Source of the DNA: Muribaculaceae bacterium
Lineage (GTDB): Bacteria > Bacteroidota > Bacteroidia > Bacteroidales > Muribaculaceae
DNA length: 64,000 nt
Direction of reading: 5' to 3'
Assembly: GCA_022510405.1 (NCBI GenBank)
Contig: JAFLTP010000013.1
Location: 1 to 64,000, forward strand
Part shown: positions 31,545 to 40,370 of the stretch, in pieces
Position numbering within the stretch: the first letter of the stretch is position 1
Layout of the letters: each line of letters begins with the position of its first letter
Made by a program: the position numbers and the translations under genes
Notes under the pieces: generated by a model
What the model was told of the DNA's origin: nothing
Seen by the model: the letters and a program-made list of their open reading frames with translations, nothing else
Databases searched by the model: none

Positions 31545-31973
31545 ATGAGAAATTTATATGACTTTTCAGATGCTCAGATGAGTTGGCGTTCTTGCCCGGG
31601 ATTCAACATGAATCAAATGACTATCGTTGATAATACGAATGATGCTGCCTTCGATGATGAAGAAGATTGGTTTTTCCCACAGCCTTCTATCGATGTGCCG
31701 GAGGATATCACAGCCAAATATAAGGAAGAGCCGGTGCCGGTTCTTCCCCCTATGATCCATTTCTGGGGTATCGATGGATATGCAAGAGAATTCAAAAAAT
31801 CTATAAATCTCGCTGACTTCGAGTCCTGGGAAGATTTCAAGAAGGCTATCCCTTTTCATATTTCTATAAGTATAATGGATGCCGATAATTGCGATTTCAA
31901 TAAAGCTGTCGATGTTCTTGACTCCGAAGAAATATTCGATGAATTGGTAGATAATTATAGAGCCTGTTGCTGA
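31545..31973 (+). CDS. Phage protein, unknown function
   Basis: A 142-residue acidic protein. The middle (SIDVPEDITAKYKEEPVPVL, then PPMIHFWGIDGYAREFKKSI) mixes Pro-rich and helical parts. No motif. It is transcribed as its own short unit: a hairpin lies before it and a strong terminator overlaps its stop codon. Confidence 0.58.
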   Translation: MRNLYDFSDAQMSWRSCPGFNMNQMTIVDNTNDAAFDDEEDWFFPQPSIDVPEDITAKYKEEPVPVLPPMIHFWGIDGYAREFKKSINLADFESWEDFKKAIPFHISISIMDADNCDFNKAVDVLDSEEIFDELVDNYRACC

Positions 31974-31984
31974 CAGGCTTTTTT
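31961..31984 (+). terminator. Intrinsic terminator overlapping a stop codon
   Basis: AGCCTGT (31961-31967), loop TGCTG, ACAGGCT (31973-31979), then five T. The stop codon (31971-31973) lies inside the structure. Confidence 0.85.
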
Positions 31985-32327
31985 CGCAACTAAAGCATTT
32001 TTCATTTTTCTTTCCCCACCCCAAGCCCCAAAGTGCTGCACATCCTTGACTCTTCCTCCTTCCATCCTTACTTTATTCCCGAACTGACCGCATCCTGATG
32101 AGCCAGTTGTCATTCATCCTTGATGCCTCAGGGACCCCAACCCCGTTGCATCTCCGAATCACATTCCATCCGGCAACATCTGTCTGCCTGGTTTCCGTCA
32201 GTTCCGGAGAAGAATGATAATCTTCACAAAGGGAGATATCCCATTGCTTGTTTTATCATACTTCTTTTTCCCGGACTTCTGCAGTTCAGGAATACAGTCA
32301 TGCTTACAGGCTCCATGGCAAGGATCC

Positions 32328-32438
32328 TTACCGCACTTTGCCGAAAAAGGAATTTCTATGACGTGTGAAAATCCTTACCGCCCTGCGATGGATTTTGATA
32401 CGCCCATAAGCCCTTTTACCGTCGGTTTTGGATTTCAT
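32328..32438 (-). CDS. Possible small basic peptide on the minus strand
   Basis: A 36-residue frame (MKSKTDGKRAYGRIKIHRRA, then basic to the end) follows an unusually clear Shine-Dalgarno sequence, GGAGG six bases before the ATG. Bacteroidales genes rarely have one, so this may be chance in a purine-rich stretch. The region around it (31985-32758) contains no other convincing gene. Confidence 0.25.
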   Translation of the reverse strand: MKSKTDGKRAYGRIKIHRRAVRIFTRHRNSFFGKVR

Positions 32439-32537
32439 CTTTCCTCCTTCCCTCTCAATGTGGTCTGCATATTCCGATAGGTCACCAAGGCGATTTCGCT
32501 CCTTCAACTCAGGGCGAGGGGGGCAATGTAGACACAT

Positions 32538-32561
32538 AAAAGGGGCGAATTTGCCCCTTTT
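32538..32561. terminator. Strong bidirectional-type hairpin
   Basis: AAAAGGGGC pairs perfectly with GCCCCTTTT over nine bases, loop GAATTT. It is symmetrical, with A and T tails on each side, so could end transcription from either direction. Confidence 0.8.
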
Positions 32562-32635
32562 AACCCCTATTTCTCTAACCTTCAAACAATTAAAATCTCT
32601 TTTCAAGGGATTTTTAAAATTATTTGAAGGATGCA

Positions 32636-32656
32636 CTGTTAAATTTCATTTAACAG
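32636..32656. promoter_or_regulatory. Perfect 9-bp inverted repeat before tape measure
   Basis: CTGTTAAAT (32636-32644), TTC, ATTTAACAG (32648-32656). No T run follows, so a protein-binding site is likelier than a terminator. It is 103 bases upstream of the tape-measure start and inside a gap with no clear gene. Confidence 0.5.
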
Positions 32657-32758
32657 CGGACTCTTTTCTCTTATTTTTCAAGGATTTCAGACGCTCTTAA
32701 CGTCTTTTCCAATTTTCCTTTCTGAAGTCATTTTTGCGGTGTTTTAATTATCGATAAA

Positions 32759-35700
32759 ATGGCAGATTATTCAACAACCGCAAGTGTTGTCCTTACCGTG
32801 AACGGACAACAGGCAAAGAAAATGCTTGCCGACCTTCAGAAGCAATCCGAGGAACTGGGAAAGAAAATTAAAGCAGCTACCGATGCTCATGATGATAAGG
32901 CTCTTAAGAAATATAAAGCAGAATTGCGAAACGTCAATCGTATGATGGATCAGATTAAGAATTCCGGACAAAAGGTTGACGCAGTTCTGCAACGTCTTGA
33001 CAAGGCAACTCCCAAGGAACTCAATAAGGCTCTGGTTGAATTGAAACGTCAACTGAATGGGATTGAAAGAGGGTCTGATGCATGGAATAAACAGATAGCA
33101 AAAATCAAACAGGTTAAAGCACAGATTGCGGAACTTAATGCAGAAATGAAAGTTCAGCAGTCTTGGACACAACGTCTGGCATCAAAATTTAATGAATTCG
33201 GCGCAAGTTTGATGGCAGCTGTCGCAGGACTTACAGGCCTTGTATTGGCAGGGAAAAAGGCTGTATCAGAGTTTGCACAGATGGACGAAGCCATGGCGAA
33301 CACCCAAAAATTTACGGGGATGACGGTTGACCAAGTCCGTGATTTGAATGAGGAATTCAAACAGATGGATACCCGTACAACCAGGGATAAACTTAATGAA
33401 CTCGCCCAGGAAGCCGGTCGACTTGGCAAAACTTCCAAGGAGGATATAATGGGGTATGTTCAAGCCGCCGATATCCTTAATGTGGCACTATCTGACCTTG
33501 GAGACGGTGCAACCCAAAAGATTGCAAAGCTTTCTAATATCTTCGGGGTGGAAGAAACGGAAGGAACCTATAATGCAATGGTTAAAATAGGTTCCGTCAT
33601 TAACGTTCTGTCTCAAAATAGTACTGCTTCAAAACCTTATCTCGTTGAATTCACTAACCGTCTGGCTGGTGTGGGGAACCAAGCCAATATGACAATTCAA
33701 CAAATTGTAGGTCTCGGAGCGGTTCTTGATGCCAACGCACAAAAGGTGGAAGCTTCGGCGACTGCCATTTCGCAGGTTTTGACCCGTATGTATACTGATC
33801 CGTCAAAATATGCACGTGTGGCCGGTCTTGATGTTGAAAATTTTGCCAATCTTCTTAAGACAGATGCCAACGAAGCGTTGCTCCAGTTCCTTGAGGCTCT
33901 TAATAAAGCGGGCAATATGGATGTGTTGGCTCCTATGTTCAAGGATATGGGCGAATCCGGAGCAAGGGCTATTGCCGCCATGTCAACTCTCGCAAGTAAG
34001 ATTGATGATGTGAGATGGCAGCAACAAAACGCTAACAAGGCTTTTGAAGAAGGAACTTCCGTACTCCATGAATATGAAATTTTCAACAACACTGCTCAGG
34101 CTTCTATCGATAAGGCAAGGAAACGAATTCAGGAATTAAGCATTGAATTGGGTGAGAAACTGATGCCTATTATGTCTCATGTAATGTCTTCAGGAACTTT
34201 CACTCTCAAACTGTTGAACAACCTTGTTGACTTTACTTCCAAGTATTGGAGGGAACTAGTTACAATAACTGCTGCTATTTCAGCTTATTCAGTTGTTGTA
34301 AACTTGGCGACAATAAAAACAAAAGCCTTTGCAGGTGCACAAGCTATCGCGAATGGTGCATTAAAGGCTTTCAATCTTTTGATAAAAACGAACCCATTAG
34401 GGTTATTGATCTCTGCTCTAACGGCAGCTGCTACGGCATTCATGCTCTTTAAATCTAAAACCGCTGAAGCAAGGAAAGAAATTGAAGCTTCTAAAAAGAC
34501 TCATGATGAATGGCTTAAAGGATTAACAGATCTTACGGATAAAATGGATTCTAATTCCAAACATCAAATTTCTGTTTTAGATAGAGTTTATTCCGCAGCA
34601 ACCAATGTGGCCAATTCTACAGAAAAAAGAAGACTTGAAGCTCAACGATTGATTGACCAATATCCGGAATATTTCGGAAAAATGACTACTGAACAGATAA
34701 TGTTGGGTGATGCTAAGACAGCATATGACCAATTAAGGGAATCCATTTTGGAAGTGGCAAAGGCCAAAGCAGCTGAAGCTAAAATTCAGGAAAACCAAAG
34801 TATGGCCATTGATATAGAAATGGAAAACAAAGAACTTGAGAAGCAAAGAAACCTACAGTCTGCAAGAGTGGCTGGTGCTCAAATGGCTTATGATACTACT
34901 AAAAGGAATTTCGATTCTAAACATAGCAATTATTTTTCTAGAACTTTTGGATCTACAGCGGAAGATAGAAAGAATTTGGCCAACACTAAATTAGATTTGG
35001 ACAATGCTAATAAGGATCTTATTGAGATAGATGAGAAATTAGAACAAAATAAGGAGAAACTTAAAAATATTGAATCAAAGAACGAAGAGTTATATAATAT
35101 TGCTTCCAAACATTCCAACACATCCGTTTTAGACCAAAGTCCAATTATTACTCAAGTTTCCTCTGAAGACAGTAATATTTCTAAGGATCGTTTCGCCGCT
35201 GAAAAGGAATGGAGGGAGAAGGCAGAAGCTGAAGCCCGAATTGCTTACAGAACCGGCCAGATGGACTATATCCAATATACCCAAAGAATGGATGTGATTG
35301 CGGAACAGTTCTATCAAAAACAACTCGAACATGCTGATCTTTCCGAAAATGAAAGATTGAAAATTCAGGCTGCTTATCTTGATGCACAAACTAAAAAACA
35401 AGAAGATTGGCAGAAGGCAACTATCGAGGCTGAGAATGTTTCATATGCATTCCGGAAAAGCCAGTTGATTCAATTCTATATTGATGGAAAGATTGAGAAA
35501 GAGACTTATGATATCCAAATTGAGGAATTGGAAATGGAACATCAGAGGCAACTTATCCGACTCACCAAGGAGGGGACAAAAGAAAGGATCCAAGCGGAAC
35601 AGCAATTGCAGAATATGCAGTTTGCTCAGGTTCAGAAACGGAAAAAGGAAATTGAGAGTCTTATGAACCAAATCAAGGATTCTTATTTCGGTCTCAATGA

Positions 35701-36793
35701 GTCGGAACGCCAGGAAGGCTATGACAAAGAGATGGCCGCTCTTGATACCGTATATGACAAGGAAGTTGCGGCCGCTCAAGGAAATGCGGAGGAGTTGACA
35801 AGAATTGAGGAAGCAAAGCAACTTGCTATCCTGGCCATTAAGAAAAAATATGGGAAAATCAGCGAGGATGAATATAAAAATTCTTTTGAAACTGCCATAG
35901 ATAAATCCGTGGATTGGCTTAATTCGGAAGGTGGCCAAGCCCTGACCGGAGCGATGGGCAATGTGGTTTCCGGTATGTCGGCGATATTCTCTCAACTCTC
36001 CTCTTATATTCAAGCGGATCTTGATCTGCAGACTGCAGCTATTGAAAAGAGATATGACAAAGAAGTGGAAAAGGCTGAAGGGAACACTTATCGCATCAAG
36101 AAACTTGAAAAGCAGAAAGAAGATGAGATAGCCAAGGTAAAGGACGAGGCAAACAGGAAAATGTTTGCAATGCAGGTTATCCAGGCTGTGGCACAGACTG
36201 CTCAGAACGCTTTGAATGCATATGGTTCTGCGGCGGCTGTACCCGTGGTTGGTTACATTTTGGCCCCGATAGCCGCTGCCATGGCTGTTGCGGCCGGAGC
36301 AATCCAGGTGGCATCGATCAAGAAGCAACAACAGGCGGCAGCTGCTCAAGGTTACGCTGAAGGCGGCTTCACTCCTAAAGGTGGGAAATATGAAGAAGTG
36401 GGGGTTGTGCATGCTGGGGAATGGGTAGCATCCCAGGAACTGGTAAACAACCCGAAGACACGGCCTATTCTTGAGGCTCTTGACTATGCACAGCGTACAA
36501 ACACTATAGGTTCTATTTCAGCGAAAGATGTCTCAAGAAGCATCACGGCTCCTATGGTGCTCGCCCATGGAGGCGCAACATCCCAACCGAATGTCATTGT
36601 CAATATGCCAGACAATTCTTCCAACAATGAGTTGAACGATACCTTGGGTAAACTTAACAGAAGACTTGATGAACCTTTTGTTACTGTCAATTCGGTTACA
36701 GGGGATGAAGGCTATGAACAGGCCAAAGACAAGTACAACAGGCTCATCAAAAATAAATCACCGAAATCCAAGAAACCAAAATCCAGTAAGTAA
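32759..36793 (+). CDS. Tail tape measure protein (TP901 type)
   Basis: The 1344-residue protein sets tail length. It has an N-terminal coiled coil, a TP901-type core (about 170-430), then hydrophobic segments (about 500-570 and 1150-1200) and long helical, Gln/Lys/Glu-rich stretches. Core markers are FAQMDEAMANTQKFTGMT followed by GRLGKTSKEDIMGYVQAADI. The region 34080-35180 looks lower in GC than its surroundings and might be a length variant. The C-terminus is basic (NKSPKSKKPKSSK). At this length a tail of roughly 200 nm is expected, by the usual 0.15 nm per residue rule. Confidence 0.9.
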   Translation: MADYSTTASVVLTVNGQQAKKMLADLQKQSEELGKKIKAATDAHDDKALKKYKAELRNVNRMMDQIKNSGQKVDAVLQRLDKATPKELNKALVELKRQLNGIERGSDAWNKQIAKIKQVKAQIAELNAEMKVQQSWTQRLASKFNEFGASLMAAVAGLTGLVLAGKKAVSEFAQMDEAMANTQKFTGMTVDQVRDLNEEFKQMDTRTTRDKLNELAQEAGRLGKTSKEDIMGYVQAADILNVALSDLGDGATQKIAKLSNIFGVEETEGTYNAMVKIGSVINVLSQNSTASKPYLVEFTNRLAGVGNQANMTIQQIVGLGAVLDANAQKVEASATAISQVLTRMYTDPSKYARVAGLDVENFANLLKTDANEALLQFLEALNKAGNMDVLAPMFKDMGESGARAIAAMSTLASKIDDVRWQQQNANKAFEEGTSVLHEYEIFNNTAQASIDKARKRIQELSIELGEKLMPIMSHVMSSGTFTLKLLNNLVDFTSKYWRELVTITAAISAYSVVVNLATIKTKAFAGAQAIANGALKAFNLLIKTNPLGLLISALTAAATAFMLFKSKTAEARKEIEASKKTHDEWLKGLTDLTDKMDSNSKHQISVLDRVYSAATNVANSTEKRRLEAQRLIDQYPEYFGKMTTEQIMLGDAKTAYDQLRESILEVAKAKAAEAKIQENQSMAIDIEMENKELEKQRNLQSARVAGAQMAYDTTKRNFDSKHSNYFSRTFGSTAEDRKNLANTKLDLDNANKDLIEIDEKLEQNKEKLKNIESKNEELYNIASKHSNTSVLDQSPIITQVSSEDSNISKDRFAAEKEWREKAEAEARIAYRTGQMDYIQYTQRMDVIAEQFYQKQLEHADLSENERLKIQAAYLDAQTKKQEDWQKATIEAENVSYAFRKSQLIQFYIDGKIEKETYDIQIEELEMEHQRQLIRLTKEGTKERIQAEQQLQNMQFAQVQKRKKEIESLMNQIKDSYFGLNESERQEGYDKEMAALDTVYDKEVAAAQGNAEELTRIEEAKQLAILAIKKKYGKISEDEYKNSFETAIDKSVDWLNSEGGQALTGAMGNVVSGMSAIFSQLSSYIQADLDLQTAAIEKRYDKEVEKAEGNTYRIKKLEKQKEDEIAKVKDEANRKMFAMQVIQAVAQTAQNALNAYGSAAAVPVVGYILAPIAAAMAVAAGAIQVASIKKQQQAAAAQGYAEGGFTPKGGKYEEVGVVHAGEWVASQELVNNPKTRPILEALDYAQRTNTIGSISAKDVSRSITAPMVLAHGGATSQPNVIVNMPDNSSNNELNDTLGKLNRRLDEPFVTVNSVTGDEGYEQAKDKYNRLIKNKSPKSKKPKSSK

Positions 36794-36795
36794 CC

Positions 36796-38601
36796 ATGGT
36801 AATATCTGTCAACGGTCATCCTCTCGCTCTCAAGAAAGGATCATCTTTTGAATACATATCGGAAAACAGACTCTTTTCCGGAAGCGATGCATATACGCTG
36901 TCAATCACTTTCCCACTCAAGGATTGCCCGCAGAACATTGAAATCTTCGGCCATATCAACCGTAAGGATGTTTCTCTCGGAAAGATTATCTTTGATTGTG
37001 AGATTCGTGACAAAACATTCTATAAATTCGGTTCTCTTACTGTAGTGGAGATTTCGGAATCGGAAGTAAAGTGCCAGTTCCTTGAGGGAAGATCCGAAAC
37101 AAACTATGACAAGACCTTTGATAAGGTATACATCAATGAACTTAATTTGGGACAACCTGAGATTTTCCTTCCTTCTCAGATAGCGCCGGGAGACGCTTTC
37201 AGCCCATCATACAATGACAATAAATACGTGGCTTTGCCCTGGGTGAACAATAATTCCGATTCCGGAATGCCACATAATTTCGTCGACCTTCATGTGATAG
37301 AGGATTATGAACACATGAATTATTATACCTGGGCTGAAGATACAAAAGACTTGACTTGGCAGCCATACCTGATCCATATAATAAAAATGATAGGGAAGGA
37401 GATAAATTACGATATCGATCTTTCTTCTCTTGAAAAGGATATAAACAGCAGGTATCTACTCATCTGTAACACTCTTCCCGGTTCTTGGGATATCCATGAA
37501 TTTGCACGTGCCCTTCCTCATTGGACAGTTGATGAATTCTTCACTAAACTTGAATTGTTTCTTGGAGGAGAATTCACAATTGACCATAGGAACAAAAAGA
37601 TAAGATTTGATTTCACTAAAGATATACTTCAAAATTTATCTCCTGTTGAAATAGACAAGGTGGTGAAAGAATTCTCATCACAGATTGATTCCGATGAATC
37701 AAACTGTGAATATATCGATGTGAAGAATCTTGCCTATAATTCTGATGATTCACAGGCATGGAAATATTATTCCTGTGATTGGTTTGTTAAGGAAAGGATC
37801 AAAAGTGTGGTGACATACGCCACAATCTCAGAATTGATATCCGAAAACAGATGGATGTCAACATGGAGAAACACAACGACCAGACGTAATACAAACTTTA
37901 ATAAATTGCTATATGCCGAAGATGTCGATACTTATTTTATTATAAGAACCCTATCTGGCAAGAAAGTTGGAGAGATCAACGGTAATGATATAATAGATTA
38001 TAAATGCATATTGCAACCGGTCAATATTTTCGGAGAAAGGATTGTCAATGAGTCGGAAGATGCAAATGAAGAAGAGATAGAGTTCATGCCGGTATCGATT
38101 GATTATACTGATGATGCTTACGGATGGTGTATATTTTTAAATGTTGGCGCATTTGATGAGACCTCTAATCATTACCTTGATATTCCAAGTTCTGATATGA
38201 CCGGGACTCAGTCTTCTCTCTTGGCAGGATCCAAAGACTCCAATTCCGAATATTATGACAAGATCTATCTTGGTTGGTGGCCCGGTGTTACCAGAACAGA
38301 TGCCAAGATGCCTTATCCTATAGTGGATAGTATAGAGGTTAAGGATGATTGGAGCCGACATACAACATGGAGTTGTTTCAATATGAGATTGACAGGTGCC
38401 GGTTCATCACACTCCATCATCCATAAAATAGACCCGAAAAGAAAGGTTTCTTTCAAGTTTCTTGCTGACACTATTCCGGATGTTCGGGCGGTATTCTTTA
38501 TCCGTGGGAAAAGATACATATGCGAGAAGATAACGGCTACCTTCAGGGAGTCCGGGATGTCACAGCTCCTCAAAGGCGATTTCTACCAAATCATCGATTA
38601 A
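36796..38601 (+). CDS. Tail-tip/baseplate-type protein
   Basis: A 601-residue protein two bases after the tape-measure gene. Its start (MVISVNGHPLALKKGSSFEY) and beta-rich layout fit distal tail or baseplate hub proteins, which follow the tape measure in siphoviruses. Large parts share a beta-sandwich character. No enzyme motif. I give the role from position. Confidence 0.65.
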   Translation: MVISVNGHPLALKKGSSFEYISENRLFSGSDAYTLSITFPLKDCPQNIEIFGHINRKDVSLGKIIFDCEIRDKTFYKFGSLTVVEISESEVKCQFLEGRSETNYDKTFDKVYINELNLGQPEIFLPSQIAPGDAFSPSYNDNKYVALPWVNNNSDSGMPHNFVDLHVIEDYEHMNYYTWAEDTKDLTWQPYLIHIIKMIGKEINYDIDLSSLEKDINSRYLLICNTLPGSWDIHEFARALPHWTVDEFFTKLELFLGGEFTIDHRNKKIRFDFTKDILQNLSPVEIDKVVKEFSSQIDSDESNCEYIDVKNLAYNSDDSQAWKYYSCDWFVKERIKSVVTYATISELISENRWMSTWRNTTTRRNTNFNKLLYAEDVDTYFIIRTLSGKKVGEINGNDIIDYKCILQPVNIFGERIVNESEDANEEEIEFMPVSIDYTDDAYGWCIFLNVGAFDETSNHYLDIPSSDMTGTQSSLLAGSKDSNSEYYDKIYLGWWPGVTRTDAKMPYPIVDSIEVKDDWSRHTTWSCFNMRLTGAGSSHSIIHKIDPKRKVSFKFLADTIPDVRAVFFIRGKRYICEKITATFRESGMSQLLKGDFYQIID

Positions 38602-38630
38602 ATTCTGTTTAGAATTTTAAAATTTATAGG

Positions 38631-38657
38631 TTAATTTGCACTTAGTAACTTAGTAAC
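38631..38657 (+). promoter_or_regulatory. Promoter with inverted copy of the early operator
   Basis: TTAATTTG (38631-38638) differs from a perfect -7 box at one base. TTAGTAACTTAGTAAC (38642-38657) is the exact reverse complement of the operator at 594-609. In both places the sequence starts two to four bases after the -7 box. The gene downstream could therefore be repressed or activated by the same protein. Confidence 0.7.
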
Positions 38658-38667
38658 TTATTAACCT

Positions 38668-39882
38668 ATGAGAATCCTGAAAGACTTTTGTGCCATCGAC
38701 TTCGAAACTATGACTCCGAAAAGAACCAGCGCCTGTTCTATCGGAATGGCCAAAGTGAGAGATGGCAAGATTGTGGAAACATTCCATTCTTTGATTAAAC
38801 CGGTGCCGGACGATAGCAATAGAACTAACACTTTTGTCCATGGGATAACACATGAAATGGTAGAAGACGCACCGACCTTTGACAAGATCTGGGATAGGGT
38901 GCAATCTTTGATTGAAGAATTTCCATTAGTGGCTCATAATTCGGAATTTGATAAATCTGTTTTCTCGAATCTACTGAATCATTATAATCTTGCGAATCCG
39001 GATTTTTTTGAATTCCAATGTACATACAAATTGACAGGTCTTAAACTTGAACTGGCATGCCAAGCCTATGATATCGATACAGAAACTCATCATAACGCAG
39101 AAAAAGATGCTGTTATGTGTGCAAAGGTTTATTTGAAAGTCAGTGAAAAGGATCCGGATAAATTCTTCCTTTGTGATTTTTTTGAAGAGCCGACAAAAAA
39201 ATCAAAAAGATCTCTTGATAAAAAGGCATTGAATAAAATAGAAGATTCTGAAATCTCAAATAAAAACACTCCTTTCTACAACCAAAAGATAGTGATAACA
39301 GGTGTATTCCTGAATTATCCTGATAGAAATGAACTCGCTCAGACTCTTCAAAACTATGGTGCAAGTGTTGTTGGTTCCATTTCAAGCAAAACAAATATCG
39401 TTATAGTTGGAGCAGATGCAGGACCTTCAAAACTAAGAAAAATAGATGATTTCAATGCAAAAGGAGCTAATATCAGGATTATCCGTGAAAAGGAACTGAA
39501 AGAAATATTAGATAAGGCTGATTCTGAATCAGTGGTTTTGGATACTAACTCCAAACAAAATGAACAACCACAAGAAGATAAAGAAGAATGGACTCCGGAA
39601 TCATTTGAAGGGAAAAAAGTTGTTGTGGGCGGTAATTTTAATTCATTTGAATCTGTAGAAGATATTATTACCTTATTAGCAATGATGGGGAATCCAGCAT
39701 CTAAAAGATTTTCAAAGGATACTAAAATTGCTTTATTAGCATATGATTTTCCAGATTCTTTTGACGATAAATTAATTGAATATGGCAGTGGCGGAAGAAT
39801 TAAAATAATGTGGGAAAAAGAATTTGTCGATTATCTTCTTAAATATCACCCAGAATTTGTCAATGTTAATAAAAAATATTAG
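38668..39882 (+). CDS. DEDDh exonuclease with BRCT domain(s)
   Basis: The 404-residue protein starts with a DnaQ/polymerase-epsilon-type exonuclease. Acidic residues occur in CAIDFETM (Exo I), VAHNSEFD (Exo II) and HHNAEKDA (Exo III, with the DEDDh histidine). After a linker, residues about 209-290 form a BRCT domain (QKIVITGVFLNYPDRNELAQ and SSKTNIVIVG). A second, degenerate BRCT-like repeat ends the chain (about 310-404). It would trim 3' ends. The fusion resembles host proteins with epsilon and BRCT parts. It stands alone between tail genes and the antirepressor module, so it may be a cargo gene expressed from the prophage. Confidence 0.82.
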   Translation: MRILKDFCAIDFETMTPKRTSACSIGMAKVRDGKIVETFHSLIKPVPDDSNRTNTFVHGITHEMVEDAPTFDKIWDRVQSLIEEFPLVAHNSEFDKSVFSNLLNHYNLANPDFFEFQCTYKLTGLKLELACQAYDIDTETHHNAEKDAVMCAKVYLKVSEKDPDKFFLCDFFEEPTKKSKRSLDKKALNKIEDSEISNKNTPFYNQKIVITGVFLNYPDRNELAQTLQNYGASVVGSISSKTNIVIVGADAGPSKLRKIDDFNAKGANIRIIREKELKEILDKADSESVVLDTNSKQNEQPQEDKEEWTPESFEGKKVVVGGNFNSFESVEDIITLLAMMGNPASKRFSKDTKIALLAYDFPDSFDDKLIEYGSGGRIKIMWEKEFVDYLLKYHPEFVNVNKKY

Positions 39883-39887
39883 TTTTG
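39856..39887 (+). promoter_or_regulatory. Near-perfect promoter for the C4-like RNA
   Basis: TTTG (39856-39859), 20 bases, TAGTTTTG (39880-39887), which matches both boxes. It overlaps the stop codon (39880-39882) of the exonuclease gene. Start of transcription would fall near 39890-39895, so the first arm of the RNA's closing stem may be only partly transcribed. Confidence 0.7.
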
Positions 39888-39967
39888 CAATGCTCTAACA
39901 AATGGAAGTAGTCTTCCCCGGCGGGTGCGGAATCGCCCGGCATTGCAAGGGCTATTTTTATACCCTT
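39885..39967 (+). ncRNA. C4-like antisense RNA
   Basis: TTGCAATGC (39885-39893) pairs with GCATTGCAA (39940-39948), enclosing an unpaired segment and two hairpins: GGAAG/CTTCC (39904-39917) and CCGGCG/CGCC(C)GG (39918-39940; its final G also falls in the closing-stem arm) with loop GGTGCGGAAT. A trailing hairpin AAGGG-TAT/ATA-CCCTT (39947-39967) follows. TGCTCTAACAAATGG (39891-39905) is complementary to 40049-40063, and GGGTGC (39923-39928) to GCACCC at 40031-40036, in the antiparallel order needed to pair at once. In phages P1 and P7 the C4 RNA silences the antirepressor gene this way. The homology is architectural; I cannot run a covariance search. Confidence 0.62.
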
Positions 39968-40010
39968 TCTTAGAAAGTACTTTTTTTGAAATATAGTCAG
40001 CTGACACAGG

Positions 40011-40083
40011 CTGTCAATCCGAACAATAATGCACCCTTTGGGTAAGCACCATTTGTTAGAGCAACGGATTGGCAGCTTTTTTT
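40011..40083 (+). terminator. Long terminator-like leader with C4 target sites
   Basis: CTGTCAATCCG (40011-40021) pairs with CGGATTGGCAG (40065-40075) over eleven bases, followed by seven T. The 43-base apical part holds a short hairpin TGC-ACCC/GGGT-GCA (40030-40048) and the linear CCATTTGTTAGAGCAA (40049-40064). These are exactly the two targets of the C4-like RNA, so C4 binding and terminator formation probably influence one another. Confidence 0.7.
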
Positions 40084-40122
40084 GTTGTCTCCAAAAACCG
40101 GACCGGCAGCCGGACGCCTGCC

Positions 40123-40137
40123 TTGCTCTAACAAATG
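40123..40137 (+). repeat. Third copy of the antisense segment near the next start codon
   Basis: TTGCTCTAACAAATG repeats the antisense segment of the C4-like RNA (39891-39904) and is complementary to 40050-40064. It ends five bases before the ATG of the next gene, so pairing with the upstream leader would cover or expose the translation start. Confidence 0.72.
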
Positions 40138-40142
40138 ATGCT

Positions 40143-40370
40143 ATGAAAGCAAAAACAATTCTTTCAGCGGTATTCACCGCTATCTGCTGGATCTCCCTCT
40201 GTCTCGACTGGGATATCCTCATGTATCTTACCGGCTTAATCGCCTTAGTTCTTATCGGTCTCGATGACCTTAAGGTCAATTTCCGTGAAATGACGGAAAA
40301 ATTCCGTCAATTTTCCGTCAAAAATTCCGTCACTTCAGCTCCATCGAGAAAGGAGGTGGTGAAAGCATGA
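40143..40370 (+). CDS. Small membrane protein ahead of the antirepressor (icd-like position)
   Basis: The 75-residue product (ATG 40143) has two adjacent hydrophobic segments (TILSAVFTAICWISLCL and MYLTGLIALVLIGL) and a basic C-terminal tail. It overlaps the antirepressor gene by four bases, so translation of the two is coupled. In P1 the small icd gene has the same place between C4 and ant. Similarity is positional; sequence homology to Icd is not claimed. Confidence 0.62.
   Translation: MKAKTILSAVFTAICWISLCLDWDILMYLTGLIALVLIGLDDLKVNFREMTEKFRQFSVKNSVTSAPSRKEVVKA

Noticed and set aside
32120..32700. Three rightward and one longer leftward open frame in the late gap
   Set aside because: They overlap each other, cross the strong terminator at 32538, and have unlike-phage composition. 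Only the 36-codon minus-strand frame is kept, at low confidence.
39979..40010. GTCAGCTGAC palindrome near 39996 as a separate operator
   Set aside because: It is only ten bases, lies within the structured leader, and no second copy was seen, so I do not list it as its own site.
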